Notes under the pieces: generated by a model | What the model was told of the DNA's origin: nothing | The model's input: the letters and a program-made list of their open reading frames with translations, nothing else | Databases searched by the model: none | Assembly (NCBI GenBank): GCA_022836615.1 | Contig: MU405212.1 | Coordinates: 1-64,000, forward strand | Length of the DNA stretch: 64,000 nt | Source of the DNA: Annulohypoxylon bovei var. microspora | Lineage: Eukaryota > Ascomycota > Sordariomycetes > Xylariales > Hypoxylaceae | Direction of reading: 5' to 3' | In this document: one piece after another, positions 37,188 to 51,639 of the stretch | Layout: each line of letters starts with the position of its first letter | Position numbering within the stretch: position 1 is the stretch's first letter | Made by a program: the position numbers and the translations under genes

Positions 37188-38637
37188 TGTAGCTGATGGT
37201 AATGTGTTGATTGATGATGGAAAAGTTGATGAAAGTTGGTGAGTTGATGGTTGTTGTGATGGAAGAGGAGGCGGAATTGTAGTTGTGTGGGTTGTAAATG
37301 TTGGGAGGAAGATGGATTGGAGGAGGGGTGGGGGACGGGTATAAATATGCGTTGGTGTGGGTTCTGGGGGCTGGCTGATTACGTGCAAAGGGCGGTCGCA
37401 GCCTAGGGCACCTTAATCAGATGGTCAATGCGCGGTGGCAGGATCAGAGAATTCAAAAACGCGCCTGCTTTGGGTTGTGTTATTGATGATTTTTTCGAGG
37501 GGAGACAGGGGTGCGTTTTGCTGTTCAAAAGTGCTTTGATTTTAGGTGGGAAATTCGCAGACTTGGTTGCCATCAAAAACATCTTTAATTTTTGATTGGG
37601 TGCACCACGCCGCTGACACCCCCACTATCAAACGCTTTACCGCATTCGTAACCTTCCATACTCTAAATCAAGAAAGGATCACAATTAGTACCAACGTACA
37701 CACACCGCAATTAATAAAACCTCCATTTGATAATGCAATTATTTAGGTACCTAGGTACATCGTAGTCTTCTTGCCTTGACTTAATACTTTGATACAGTCA
37801 CGAACGAACATGAGAAACAATGAGATAATTGGAAATTGCAGCTCATGTACTTAGGTACTCAAATGAAAAAAAGTCTTAAATAATTCCATGTACCTATCAA
37901 CTTAAAATGTATATCCAGGGAACTTTGTCCGGGCTTTAGTCTGTCATTAAGAAACTCACAGCCACTTGACAATGTGAATGTACCTTAGAAAGGTCACCTG
38001 CATGCTAGAAGTGCGCCGCATGCAAAATTACATCGTAGATGCTCCCAGCCATCGGGTACATGCAGGTCGATTCCCCAGGTATATGCCCAAATAATGATAT
38101 GGCTAAGCAAAGCTCTTTCCTTCCTCGCGGCGATATTCATATAGTACATGAACTATAGCTATTAAAAGGTGCAACGACGACTTAGGGTACTTATTCACGG
38201 TGTTCTCTAACTATGAAGAGTAAAATGCCAAAACTGGTCGGAACGCGAATTAATGATTGGCTCATTTAAATTTAAGGTTTTGCAGAAATAGGCTTAAAGG
38301 AGTATAGCGCAGCAGTTGTGGATAAAATGCGACAATCTGCGCTGCGCTTATCTTCCTTTTTTCTATTGGTCCAAGTTACCATCTTTATTTTTTTCTTTTA
38401 AAAAAGACTGGGGCTGCTCAGGCACGCAGTTCGCGTTAATTGATCCACCAAGCTGATCTGATTCTGCGCTAATGCCATTGACCCATCCATATTTAAAACC
38501 AGCTACTTTCCCCACGTCTTTCACTTTCCAACTCCAAAACAACCCGCTTACATCTCAGCCTCACCTGCACCAACCGTTGCAACTACCATCAAACCCAAAC
38601 AAACTACCACTTAACACTTTCACTTAACCTCTTCAAG
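37188..38637. promoter_or_regulatory. Shared divergent H3/H4 promoter region
   Basis: The 1450 bases separate the two histone start codons. TATA-like boxes occur about 150 bases before each ATG: TATAAATAT at 37340 (for H3, minus strand) and TATTTAAAA at 38490 (for H4). CCAAT-type sites appear as ATTGG near 37594, 38254 and 38364. A TAGGTACCTAGGTAC palindrome lies at 37744-37758. Coordinate S-phase control is expected from the arrangement but is not shown by the sequence. Confidence 0.6.
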
Positions 38638-39110
<473 letters not shown>

Positions 39111-42100
39111 GCTATCGGTCTGTCTTCGGTTCTGGGTTGGGAGTTCACGTCTGTTACGAAAGTCATTTTTCTCGCGATTGCCACACACAACTTGCAATGT
39201 GGTTGGTCATGATGGTCATGGATTGGGTCTGCGTTTAGGGTGTTCACTGTACCATAAGGGTTTATGGGGGGTTTACTACATGGATTTGCCCGTCGAGGCA
39301 TAATCAATTCGATGAACACATGAAAGCATATTCCGTCTGCTCTCGCTGTGATTTGTTTCGCGTGCTTACACTAACCCAATAGCGCGCGACGCGTCTTAGA
39401 TCTATTAGATTCCGTAGTCAGAGCGTAGTAGGCTCCGTGTCTTGTCTTGCCTCCCACCCTAGTTTCTACTGCATTTGGTCGATGTTTACCTTCGGGGTTG
39501 AGTCATTGGTGGTTGAGCCTATTTGTGATGCTTATTCAAGAGTTGACTCACGGGTATGCCAGCAACCGTATTCCATGCCAATGTCATGTGTTATCTTACC
39601 TATCCAGCTCGGAGTAAAGACGTCCACATAAACATAGTGCTTAGTTGACGAAGGAATATCCACAACGTGGATGAAATTTAGTTCCTCGATCCCTATGAAC
39701 AGATTCATCTCTACCTAAGATTCATTTGACTCATTCAAATATTCTCGGAAGCCTTGCATAAGACCACGAAGGCTAGAGTACGTGTCACTTGTAAAGTGGG
39801 GGATTCGGATATATATTTTCTTCCGTGTTAGTGATGTTGCCTAATGACACACAAACGTAGATTCGCTGGTCGTTAATCTAGTTGATCGAGATATATGGGG
39901 GAGCGGGAGTCCTTTGATTGACACATGTTATTCTTTGATATACCTTGATGATATGAGTATGCTTGTGTTAACAACGCTCACTCGTTTTGAGGTGGCAAGG
40001 CTCCCGTAGATCATTCGAAGTTGATATCGTATCATCTGCAGTTCATTGCAACTGTATTATCCATTGTTGAGTTTTATGACATGGCAAATACTTGGTCTTG
40101 ATCTTATATTACGAATTAAATAAATGTTCGTTTTAACATGCTATTTTAATGACATAGCAATTACCGTTATATTTTACCATTTCTTAATAATTGAACAGTT
40201 TTATTAATTTACATTAATATTAGGATTCCATGTAATAACTTGGTATGTAGGTTTATTATCGATTCATTTTTATATACACGTTGTTTATTAAATCTCAATG
40301 GAATTTTATTTTGTATTAAAAGTTATTTTCATTGTTAAATAATGGTTAAAACATTTTTCAATTTTGCTCATACATATAATTATATCCACACGTAACCCTT
40401 ATTTTTAAGTACCGTGTATAATTATTACGATATTTAAGTAATTATTTATCACATTAATTTGAGGTTTGTACATGTTGTCATTTAAGTACCTAACCATCGA
40501 GACATTTTAATCCATGAACGAGTTTAACTAACTAAACTATGGACAATGATTACATGCTTCTGCCTTATGGTTTCCACGTCAATGACAATGACGCATAATC
40601 AGTACCAACACTTTGTAAACATTCAAGTCAAGTCGTCCCACGGTTTTATATGACTCGATCTAGGCACCTAGTTACGTAAAATACATATGTACTTGTTTAT
40701 GGAATCAGGCCTAGCTAGGCTTCAATTTCAAAGAAGAAACTATTTGTCCCAACACCTCATTGCTGTTACTTGTGTTCGTAATATGTGATATTGAAATCCA
40801 GTGCTAATAGTTCAAAGGAAATAACGCAAGTTTAGTATAGGTTTCTAATCTCGTCGCTCAAGGCTATGCTAAGCTTGTAATAATGACGGTGATAAATCTT
40901 TACATCCTATGATCACATATTAAAAGCGGCACACATCCGCAAACGTTAAGCGCTTATCTATATAATATTAAATATTAGTAACTTTTTTTGGTGTTGCTTC
41001 AAGCTTGACGTAAGAAGTAATAGGCTATACAAATAAATCTTCATCAAGTGACTAAGAACTCGGTCTTTGAAAGTTTGGTTAACTAATATCTTCCGAAACA
41101 TTACCTAATCCTCAAAAGTGGCAACATGACCTTTTCCCCCAACGTTATATTGCCGAGTAGCGGGAGTACTTGTTGCTGCCTGGATAAATATACCAACACG
41201 AGCAGAGTTGCATTTCAAAGATATCACAAGGAGTTATTGCCTATTGGTTTACTATCACTTGACACGGCCTTAGAGGCGAAGTGTGACAAGTTCTTCGTAC
41301 TCGAACTATGGTCTAAATATATCTTTGCTTTCCCAGGACAACCGAGAAGTAAAGCCTTACTATCCGCGGAACAGCGTGGCGAGCATACCTGTCCGTAACT
41401 TAGATCACAAGAGCTGTTGATTTCCGCGAATGAAATAGTCTAGTTAAGCTTGAGCAGGCAGCTTGCTAATTTTTACCTTGGCGCCACGTACACCCGTCAC
41501 GAACCGGACTCATAATCAATGGATATGCTTTGATCAACTATGCCATCTCGTGATCGGTGTGGTCATCTATGCTGTGGCGTTCGGTGGGAACAAGCCACTG
41601 TCAACCGGCTCGTCCGGTAAACCGGATGGAAGGTGGTACTCAGGTGGCGGGATCGACTCGGGCATTTGACCATATGCGCTTCCGAAATGTACTCTCGCCG
41701 TGAACCTTGTACTATTAAGGTGGGTAGGACTGCTGCACGTTCATAGGCGAACGCCTCAGTTGACGTCGGAATAAACCCCCACCAGCCACACAGTGCAAGA
41801 CTTCTTGCCCCGCAAAGAAAGAAAGAAAGAGAAAGAGAAAATAAACCCAGGAAAGAAAGGGGAAAAGAAAGGTCAAAACAAAAGAGAAAGAGAAAGAAAG
41901 AAACATCGATGAGCCGAGGTGGGTTGATATGTATAATGGTATGTGGGGATGACGCCGCGGCTGATTACAAGTTGGTGGGATTTTACACCATTTCGACGCG
42001 AAAATACGCGTGTTATGTCTAATTATAACCTAGACCACTCGCGTTTAATGCGAATATCAACCAGTTTCGTCCGAGTCAGGATTAGCATGGATTTAATCAC

Positions 42101-45100
42101 CTAGTTTCTTTCACCCTGCCATTAAATATATAAATCACTTCCTTATTTGCTTCATCAGGTCTTGGGTGCTTTTCCTCCTCGCATTATTCTCGCCTTGATA
42201 GCCGATGAAGACTACCTAGTACTCAAGTACCCAGGTAGACTCGGAATACAAGCTACACGTGATCATATTTCGCTGCGGCTTGCCGACGATATATGTACGC
42301 GAGAAAGAGTTGTAAATTTCCGAGGTGCAACGTGCCGTGGATATGAATTGCACGAGCGGGAGAGATGTGTCTATACGGGGAGGCCGTAATCTGCAGGTTA
42401 GACCTAAGTGAAACCAACGCATTGGTGGTCGGCAAGAAAAAAAAGTTCACGTTAGGGGGGACACGAATAGCTGTTGTTTAAACACGATGCAACCTTCAGT
42501 GCGGATCTGGCCCGCGTGTCTCCAACATCGTTGTCCTCTAGGAAAGGGGGCCAAGCAAATACCAGGGCCATGGTACTGTATCTGGGTTACTTCGGTTGGT
42601 TATCGGAACTGATGTTGAGCGATCTCGTTCGTGTTCGGGGGCGAGGCCATTCCATTGGTAACCAACAGGTGGATAGAATCTGCCAACTTGCCTTCTAGAC
42701 CATTTATCAATATGCATTAGTGCAACGCTCTATTTCATAAGGGAGTACAGGGAGTACCTAGGTACCTACCGCAAATCTGGGGCTGCGACGGCGGATCTAT
42801 ATTGGTTAGATACCGTTTATGCATCTTCGGGGCGCACACATTTTAGCAAGGCGCGAGACTTCCACTTTGTATCTTGTATTTACCTAGTAGATCATACATC
42901 TCAACAGATTTTCTCGATGATTTCTAGATCTGGATACGCCACTGACGTGTGGCTGTGTTTGCGTGTAACTCAGGCACCGGCACTGCAGGAGAATGTGCGC
43001 ACTAGAAACGTGGTTGTGCGGGGTGAAAAAAACAGGCGAAAAAAGGAATAAAACTTCTCTGTGCGAGGCCGCTAGTCTAGAAGGGGTTTCGTTCGTACAC
43101 GTTGGAAGCCACCGGACCGGGGCCGGCCGACGTGCTTGTGACATGAATTAGTGTAGCAGAAGATTGATTTCAGCTACCCAGGGAGGTATGTAGTATGAAC
43201 TATGTGTCGACGTGTAACGTGTAACGCAATTCTGTCTTGGACTTCGTGTTCTTCGAGTTAAGTGGGTATTTTTCACCCAGAGCTGACATTATGGGTGACC
43301 ATTTCGGTTGAAGCGAACAACAGTCCCACGTGGAGGGGACATCAAAAAGGATCTTTGCAGAAAGTTGAATGCCACTTCAGCCGCAGCAGATGCAGTAGTA
43401 GACCGGATACACGACATGAATCGAATTGCTGTATCGTATTCTTAACTTTCCCATGTGCCAAATTCGTGTCTCGTCAGCACTATCGGTCGGAACGGAAGGG
43501 CTGTGCGCGCTTATACTCTTAACCCCTGAATGACTACCTATGCCGAAGGCCCTAACGCTTGGTTCCTGATCTGCTGGGTAGCGTAACGAAGACGGAAATG
43601 CATGGAGATAAGCGAGATCAAAAGCGAACTATAGCCGACGTTGAGGATGAATCATCACCGAGTATGCGTGGTTGAGTTTGACTTGATTATCATCATAGGC
43701 GGCCTCCTAAATTCCTGATTTTTGTCAGTATAGGTTAATACCTATACTTCTGATTGGACTGCCAGTCCACTATAGTCGGGTAGCAAGTATCCGTCATAAT
43801 TCTTTGAAGGACATAGCCAATGCCTCATACTAGACCTAGGTACATCCTGTGAGAAAAAGGAGAGCCTATAGACGGAGTGACGGTAATAGCTAGCGAAAGG
43901 AAACGGGTGACCGGGATAACCGACATGTAAGGTACCTTGGCGCGTAAATACCTCTAGCACAGCCACTTTAGCTCCCTGCGTCGATCCCTACCTAGATGCG
44001 CCCAAGCGCCGTAGGGCCACGCACCATAGAATGTTCCACGGCATTGTTTCCTCTTCTTACCAAGCGGAGGGTCCAGACGCCAGATTCCAAAATTTGTTTC
44101 TCATCTGCCGGTTCCAGATCTCCGGGACTTCATTCTCCCAACAAGAAATGCGAAGGATCGTTAACCATCGACTATCAGGCCTTGAATCCAGACCAAGAGA
44201 AAAAATGCGACCAGAAGTCTAGCCTTACGAACGGCGAACACCGTTGGCTGTCGTGGATGTACGCGTTGTATGTATGCATCCTACAGATGTATGTTAGTAA
44301 CCTTCGAAAATATTTTTTCTTCAGGTCATTCAACGTTGCGACAAACGGGCTTTGGGTGTCACGTGTACTGTATAGTCTGCGATCCCCGGGTTCGGGGTCT
44401 GCGTGCGAACCGAAAAAAAACCAAAAAAAACGTTGCAATCCTGCATAGACCTGCATACCACCCTCGATAAAATTTGTCAGGTCATCTTCCGCTCGTCCTT
44501 AGAATTATGTGCAGTAATAGTTAACCGTAGCGAAGCAGTCAGAGACGCCGGACTCATTGAGACTTGCAGGTGCCTGGTCCGATAACCAGGCCGATGATTC
44601 CATTTTTCTGTAGGGCTGAATAAGGTCAAGTTGCGCCCATAGTCCTCCAATGCCGAAAATGGTATCTCCAATTGACAAGCGCCCTTCGTTTCCCGGGGAC
44701 GATCAATTCCCCGTAGAACAACGTTTTGTAATCCGAATCCTCCACGGTTCTGAATCCTAGTTGGATGTTAGAAGACTAAAGAAAAAGTGATGATGATGAT
44801 GATGAATACGGCTGTACGACCATAAAGCCGAAGATTGTTGAATTGTCACATTGTTCCGAGGCTATCGCCGTATCCTTTGGCGCATAAGCCACCCCGTGGA
44901 CCAGGGCAGCATGTCTTTACGGCCGCATCGCTAAGTCCACCTATTCCGATGCGAAAAAGCCCCGAAAGAGCCATGGATGAAGATGGTTGTTGTTCCAAGA
45001 TATATTTTATCACGAGGCGCAACGCAATTAGTAACGTCTGCACTGGTATATTCCACAAATGCCGTGGCCGCGAATGAGTCTTTTACAGAGTACCTAGACT

Positions 45101-46976
45101 ATAACATGTTTTTAGTATAGTTCACGATAGTTCATGATTACTGTTGACTGTGGGACGATAATGACCCGACCACCACGAGAGAGTGATCTGACTGGTACCT
45201 GACATGTGACTAGATCTCACACGTGTTACTGGTTGGATCTCTTCATGCCAGTCATCGTTCTAGCCTCGTATCTGTGCTGAAATCGACGATGACTACCTAT
45301 GTTTAGTACCTTTTTACCTTTTCATCTCCTAATCTGACCCTATTAATCTGTTAGTGTCTCTGATTAGCTATGCGCATGCATCTCAATTGATTCTTTTCGG
45401 GACCAATTGCCAAGACCGGAAATGTCCTTTGCAGATTTTAGGTCTCGACCTTTTTACTTGCTGAATAATTGTGGCTTGTCCGTCATCTAGGTCTTCTAGA
45501 AAGTGGCAGTGCATTAGTCTTCCGCGGATAACCGGATATACGTCGGTATCGGGTGCAAAGTTACGTAGTACCTAGTAGTATTTAGGTATATGGAATAGAC
45601 GAATGACTAATGGTTGCGTCGGACAAGAATCGGAACTAGGTAGAAACGAGTAGACCCAAACGGGGAATAGCGATGCAAGGTAGAGCGGGAGGGAAACGGG
45701 AAAAAGTAAAAAAATGGAAAGAAGAGAAAATCTCGACAGTCGACGTTGTGCGACCCTCCTAAATGCGATCGACCCACACAATGCATCTTGAATCAACAAG
45801 CCCAACTTTAACCCCTGCTCACCTAACCTGCAAACTAGAAATCTATTTTGATGGTTACGTCATTTTCAAGCCGCTAAGCTACTATCATGTACCTTTTCTA
45901 CGCTTAACTTTGAAATCGATTACCCAACTGTACATTCATCGTCAAATCGGCATTAACGTACATACGCATATACTCATGGATCTATTTGAATTACTGAACT
46001 ATGTACTGAGCTACTTGTGATGAATAATTATTTTCATCTTTTATGATGAATGTTACCTCATTTACTCATTGTATGCATGCATTGTGCCGGCAGTGCTCCT
46101 GTATATCCGTGATGGAACAATAAATATCATCAGTCACCGTCTTGTTTTTGTTTCATCCGCTCCAACTCAATAGAGACAAGACAGAAGCAAAACAGGGCAA
46201 GAGTCATTACATATACATATACACCGATCAAACTCCGATATATATTCGACTAAGACGAATATTAATAATAACCGGCAACACGGAACAACAGGCCAAAGGC
46301 CGGTCCGGACAAGCAAACCGAAGACAAAGCCGCGCATCCTCAAGTTGACAACTTTGGTTGGACCACATGACCTAGCACTTCATTATCAAGCCATCATCAT
46401 TATTCACCTGACTACAACTCATTCGATTCAAGAGAAGAGAAAGAGAATAATTAAGAGACGGCTCGCCTGGACTTCCGATTCATAAAAGAATAGTCTCTGG
46501 AGCTCTTTCTCAATTGGTGACTTGGCCGGCGGAATCCGGGTCCGAGTCGCTCATACCAAATAAGGTTACTAGAGGCTCCTCTGTTAAGGTTCCCCTAGGC
46601 ACTTTGTCAAAGTTCCTCGGCAGGTGGAGTGCGCAGAGTGTGGTAGACAAAGGAATTGGGAAAGGGCTTCCTTGTACTACGTATCCAAGTACCTAGGTAC
46701 CCTTGTACCGCCCATACCCCAGTCGGTACCCTCACACCCTGGTCCCTATCAATCTGGTTGTCAATTCGATTCTCGATATTTAAGTCATCATCTGTCGCCA
46801 CTCCCTCAGCTCCTCACCCCACACTCTATACAATCTAACACTATTTACTTTTCTAACATTGTAACAAACTAATACACCAAAATCCTTCGTTAATAGCTTT
46901 CAATACTACGAAACCATAAGCGCAAACATCTGTCGACGTCTTTCCCTTCACCTAACACATCGCATCGTCACACAAT
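39111..46976. other. Gene-free stretch, part A/T-rich
   Basis: No supported gene over nearly 8 kb. The part 40040-41050 is A/T-rich but keeps CpA and CpG words, so it does not look RIP-mutated. Frames of up to 150 codons (43996-44448) show no known domain and overlap open antisense frames. TACCTAGGTA palindromes occur at 42755, 43834 and 46690, and a (TGA)n run at 44788-44804. The last kilobase should hold the promoter and leader of the 46977 gene. Confidence 0.4.
41813..41903. repeat. GAAA/GAGAAA purine tract
   Basis: A run of about 90 bases consists almost wholly of purines in GAAA and GAGAAA units with short interruptions. The Phe/Leu/Ser-rich frame on the other strand is an artefact. Confidence 0.85.
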
Positions 46977-49106
46977 ATGATGCAGATGCTTGATCACAAT
47001 AACTATTCATCGAGGACTCACCAACCGTACCAGTTCTTTGCTCAGCAGCCTCTCGAAGGTAACACGCATACGAGTATAGTATCAGGAAGGAATAACGGGT
47101 TTCATCCGTCGACGTCACTTTCGAACCTAGATACCGCCGCCGCCGCCATCGCCGCCACTCAGCGATATAGAGCTCCCGCGACGCCGTCGCAGTCGGGGTT
47201 TGACGGGGGAAACAGCAGTCAGAGTCTAAGTCAAGTTCCCGACTTGATGCCGTCGGACTCGTGGATGCTTCACAGCAGTCAGCAAACTCCAAGGGCCACG
47301 CATCGGTTTAGCCATCAACGCGAATCCTCTCTCTCGTCGCTAGGATCCAATGGCCCGGCATCGCCGTACAATGGCAACACATCGAACCCTCACATAGCGG
47401 TGACAGATTCGAGTAACGATGCGTATCACGACATGGGAAGTGGCGACAGCAATTACGCATATAATTTGGGGAAGTCATTGCCTATGACCGACGCCTTCTA
47501 TGCGAGCGCCTTACCGACCTACAACACCCGCGACAACCGTCATAACGGTCGTGATGCTCTCAATGGTCAGCACATGCCGCGCGATGTAGCCTCGGCTGAT
47601 GGCTTACCCAACATAGCGAATCAGCAACAGCATAAGTTAAGGGGCGACCGAGGCTTAGCGCCAGCACCTGAGTTGTCGATTGGCGGTGGACCATCTACGA
47701 GATCTCATCCCGTCTCAGTGGCAAGTTCTGTTGCAGGCGGTGACTCACCAGCTACTCCGTCGTTCCACGAGCCCGAGGATGACTGTCGAAGACCAAGGAA
47801 TGGTGAGGCCTCTATCCTGACGAAGCATTTTCTATACGAGAGTGACTTTGATAATTATGAAAACTACTTACACAATAATTTCGACGATGCAGTTTACAAT
47901 AACAACCATGTCCCAAAGTTAGATCGCACCATTACCGACATCTACAACGACGAACTCTTCAACCCTAACTTCACCATAACGTCAGCGTCCCCACCGCCAC
48001 AGACGCAGATAGCCATGTCGCCAAGCAACGAGTTGTTCGCGCAAAGACTTCAGGCTGCCAACAGCCAACACTTGAGCGCTGTCCAGTCACCCATATCCAA
48101 CCCATCGCGCGATGACCAGTCACCCTTCCGCCAAAATTCTCCATACGCATCCGCTATCAACGACTTCCCTCAAGTGGGTATGGAACAAATGCGACTCGGG
48201 TCGGCTCGACAGATGCACCAACAACGAAAGGCAGAAAGAGAAGCAAAGGAGTTACAACAACAACTTGCGCGCAACTCTACGCAGCAGCAAGGCACTCCAA
48301 ATACCATCTCGCCGAAGGACGCGCTGCTCGACTTCAACGAGTCGGATGAGGGTTCTAACATGCCTTTATTTCCGTCGCACGAATCTCACAGCTACGGCAT
48401 GGAGCCAGCAAGCCACGAAGCCGTGCATATGGCATCTAGAAATATCTCCCAGCACTCTAGCCCGTCCTTCCAGTCAGTATCGTCAACACCGATACAAAGC
48501 GGGTTCAACTTCTCGATGCCAAGTAATATGCCGATACCGCAGCAGTACCCCTTTATCACTCACCGGCACCAGCAGCGCTCGACGCCGACAGCTTCATCAT
48601 ACTCTAGGGTTAGCTCGGCCGATGCGAGCAACTCAGAAGGTGGCGAGGCGCCAAGCCAGAAGCCGGCGGGGGCTACCGCGGATGGAGGTACCTACACCTG
48701 CACATATCACGGATGCACTCTACGGTTTGAGACGCCGGCGTTATTACAAAAGCACAAGCGCGAGGGACATCGTCAGGCCAACGCTCTGAGCCACGTCAGA
48801 TCGTCGCCATCAGCGTCGGGCGGAATGGCTAGCAGCATACTGAACAGTCAGGCTGGGCCGCATAAGTGCGAGAGGATTAACCCCAGCACCGGCAAGCCCT
48901 GCAACACGATCTTCTCTAGGCCCTACGACCTTACGCGTCATGAGGACACGATTCACAATGCACGCAAGCAAAAGGTCCGTTGCGACCTCTGCACGGAAGA
49001 GAAGACGTTTAGTCGGGCGGATGCTCTGACGAGACATTACCGCGTCTGCCACCCGGACGTCGAGTTTCCGGGCAAGCACCGGAGACGTGGTGGTGTTGGC
49101 GTATGA
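46977..49106 (+). CDS. C2H2 zinc-finger transcription factor
   Basis: Single-exon 709-residue protein. The first 560 residues are Ser/Gln/Asn/Pro-rich, with a short Ala run (TAAAAIAA), a glutamine-rich charged helix near 415-440 (RQMHQQRKAEREAKELQQQL) and an acidic ALLDFNESDEGS patch that could activate transcription. Three fingers close the protein: CTYHGC...H...H from about 572, CERINPSTGKPC...SRPYDLTRH...H from about 630 with an unusually long Cys-Cys spacing, and CDLCTEEKTFSRADALTRH...H from about 668. A basic KHRRRG tail follows. The wide-spaced middle finger recalls the fungal Rpn4-type finger, but that link is tentative. Two adjacent ATGs (46977, 46980) could start it. Confidence 0.85.
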   Translation: MMQMLDHNNYSSRTHQPYQFFAQQPLEGNTHTSIVSGRNNGFHPSTSLSNLDTAAAAIAATQRYRAPATPSQSGFDGGNSSQSLSQVPDLMPSDSWMLHSSQQTPRATHRFSHQRESSLSSLGSNGPASPYNGNTSNPHIAVTDSSNDAYHDMGSGDSNYAYNLGKSLPMTDAFYASALPTYNTRDNRHNGRDALNGQHMPRDVASADGLPNIANQQQHKLRGDRGLAPAPELSIGGGPSTRSHPVSVASSVAGGDSPATPSFHEPEDDCRRPRNGEASILTKHFLYESDFDNYENYLHNNFDDAVYNNNHVPKLDRTITDIYNDELFNPNFTITSASPPPQTQIAMSPSNELFAQRLQAANSQHLSAVQSPISNPSRDDQSPFRQNSPYASAINDFPQVGMEQMRLGSARQMHQQRKAEREAKELQQQLARNSTQQQGTPNTISPKDALLDFNESDEGSNMPLFPSHESHSYGMEPASHEAVHMASRNISQHSSPSFQSVSSTPIQSGFNFSMPSNMPIPQQYPFITHRHQQRSTPTASSYSRVSSADASNSEGGEAPSQKPAGATADGGTYTCTYHGCTLRFETPALLQKHKREGHRQANALSHVRSSPSASGGMASSILNSQAGPHKCERINPSTGKPCNTIFSRPYDLTRHEDTIHNARKQKVRCDLCTEEKTFSRADALTRHYRVCHPDVEFPGKHRRRGGVGV

Positions 49107-50618
49107 GCTGGCGCGCAGTGAAGCCTAAACTCTGCAGCGTACGAACGTACCTCAAGGTACGATACTCAAGGTACCATATCAAAGTACTCCTCCGCCAAGC
49201 AAGGCATTGCAGGTTGCAGACAGGCGAGAATGTTCCTGGTGGGGAACAAGGGAGGGTGCTCGAATGGTCTGGAAGCCGAAGAGGACCCAATGCATGCAGA
49301 GCGCCGGGGTGTGCAGGTGGGGTTTCCGTTGACGTTGGAAGAAAGGATGGAATATCAGGGTCCAACGTCAATCTGCAGGGTCCTGCGGGCTAATGATGCA
49401 CCTGGCTATTTGCGGCATGGTCGATTTTAGCGTTGGACCGGCTTCTAGCCTAGGGTGTCACCTACAGGGCGCTGATCAATCAGGGCCGCTTGGGTTGGAA
49501 CCCGAACCCCTCGCAAGCCCGTCCCCGCAGCACCCATGACTGGCTCTTCCTTTATGACGTCGTCCCAATGACGTAACTCTCAGGGTTCTTGGGCATGGGT
49601 CGAACTGGCCTCAGAATGCAACTGAGGGTACTACGGCATCACCACCTACATCATACTCATCATATTCCATATTCGCTTATCATGGTTTTGCATCATTAGC
49701 ACCCATACCAACCATTCGAACCATCCGAACCCAATCCTGGTGCATTCTACCGGAACAGCTCATCCCTGGTTCCCGTTTCTGATGGGCTTCCCACGTTACA
49801 CCATCAATATCTTCCATCATGGTTGTCAGATCACTTTCGGCTTCCTGTGGGAGCCCATTATGATGTTTCGCATCTGTCATCACTTTGCATTGAATCGGGC
49901 TCTTTTTTGGACACCCACATGGAGCTAGGCGTCACTTGAGAAAGGGTAAATAGGGGTTCTTTTTGTTTTGTGTGCCAGTCCCTTTTGCTTTTCCTTACGT
50001 CATCCCTCTACTTCACGCGGTTACGCAGGTTCGGGGCTACCTATAGACATTGGGGACAAAAAATTGCCGGGATCGGATCAGCGATGATTTTATTTAACGA
50101 TTTCCTTCCTACTATATCACACTTAATGTTCTTTTTCATCTGTATAAATTTTCGTCTGTACCGCCAATGGGCAGTGTCTATTATCATTCTCCAGTTGTTG
50201 CACTTGGGGGGTGCTGTACGATTCCGGCTGGGGGAAAAAAGAACTCAAACAGGCCTCGGATGATTTTGGAGAGGAGAGGCATGACGATATGAGAAATATC
50301 CTATTATTACTTATGATTGTACGATCAGCGGGCTATACTTTGTCTTTTTTTTTTGGTCTTTATTTATCAATCATCACCAAGCAGAGCGCTGGGTGGTATG
50401 CAGGAGTTACCAATACCAAAATTGACGCCGGCTAAAGATTGTACGATATACAACGGGGAATGATGGCCTAACAAAATATGAGGGCCGACTTGAGAAAAGG
50501 CTCGTCGCGAATACTTAGATTACGTTTCCTGCGAGGGTAACTTAATAATACTACCTAGTTTCTTGTACACATTAAACTTTCGCGATGCTGTTCTAAAATG
50601 GTGCCTTGTGCGCGTGCT

Positions 50619-50675
50619 ATGTGTGTAAATGTGTATGTGTATGTATATGTATATGTAGTGTGTATGTGTGTATTG
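50619..50675. repeat. TGTATG-type simple repeat
   Basis: Imperfect GTGTAT/GTATAT units run for about 55 bases in intergenic DNA. Confidence 0.75.
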
Positions 50676-51639
50676 TAATTATCGTAGCAATGTAATGTAT
50701 CTACGTATGTACGCATACGTGTCTCATTCTGACGGCGTGCAGATTAAGCTTATATTTCGAGGCGTGACCTAAGGTAGGAGGGTTAAGGGAAAAAGGGAAA
50801 ACAGCTATGATCTCGGCGGGTTCTGATTGGCCGCACCCGCGCCTCGGCTTAAATCGCTTACACCGGGGCAGCGGTTGTGAGGCGGCTTGGCTCTGTTTGC
50901 TTCGCGGAATTTAGGGGTCCAAGAGGGAGGTTTGTTTGCGTCGCTTGCGCTTGTGATTTGGTAAATGTGTTAATTGTATGATGCTATGATGCTATGCTAC
51001 CTACCTGCTAACCTTAGGTATACTACATACCATGCGGAGAGGTTGGGCCCCTATTTCTTGTCGGTTTGGTATTGGATTTCCTTATTTTAGGTTCTTATTT
51101 TTTCCCTTTCTTGCCGACCAACTGACCGACCTGACATACCCGGCATAGCATCCTGTACCTAATATGAGGTGCTGTCAGGAAGCTGTCAAGCATCCCACGG
51201 GGGGCATGTGGGCTAAATTACCGCAATGCACGCGAAATTTCGAGGCATCGTCCGGCGGATGACTGGCGTCGGACGTCTCCACGTATTATCGCAAGGCGCG
51301 CCCGAATGAGCGCATTGCCCTTCATTTCGCGTCTTGTCACCGGCGCGCGCACGCACGCATCGGCGGTGCATCGCGAGAGCTGGGTCAGATTTAAGGTAGC
51401 CCAGCCTGCTGGTTAGGTATCATCTTACCCTACCTCTGCGACCTCGCAAGCTTACCCTACCTATGTACATACATAGCCCCTGGGGAGCAACCCATATCAG
51501 AAGAAATGGGTGAGGGTAAAACAGGTTACTCGGGAGGGAGGGAGTTACATTTTGCGCTGCCTGCCTGCTTACCTCGATCATGCCCAAGCTGGTCACTCAC
51601 TGGTCATGATCGTTTTACTCGTTTTTTAATCTATTAATT

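Noticed and set aside
40040..41050. Second possible RIP block
   Set aside because: It is A/T-rich but retains frequent CpA and TpG words, so the mutation signature is not evident.
42080..42090. GATTAGCATGG, similar to a U6 snRNA segment
   Set aside because: No other U6 landmark lies upstream or downstream.
43996..44448. 150-codon open frame on the plus strand
   Set aside because: No recognisable domain, biased only by composition, and overlapped by other open frames on both strands.
44815..44824. TACGACCATA, similar to the start of fungal 5S rRNA
   Set aside because: The following bases do not continue the 5S sequence and no internal Pol III control region is seen; a chance 10-base match.
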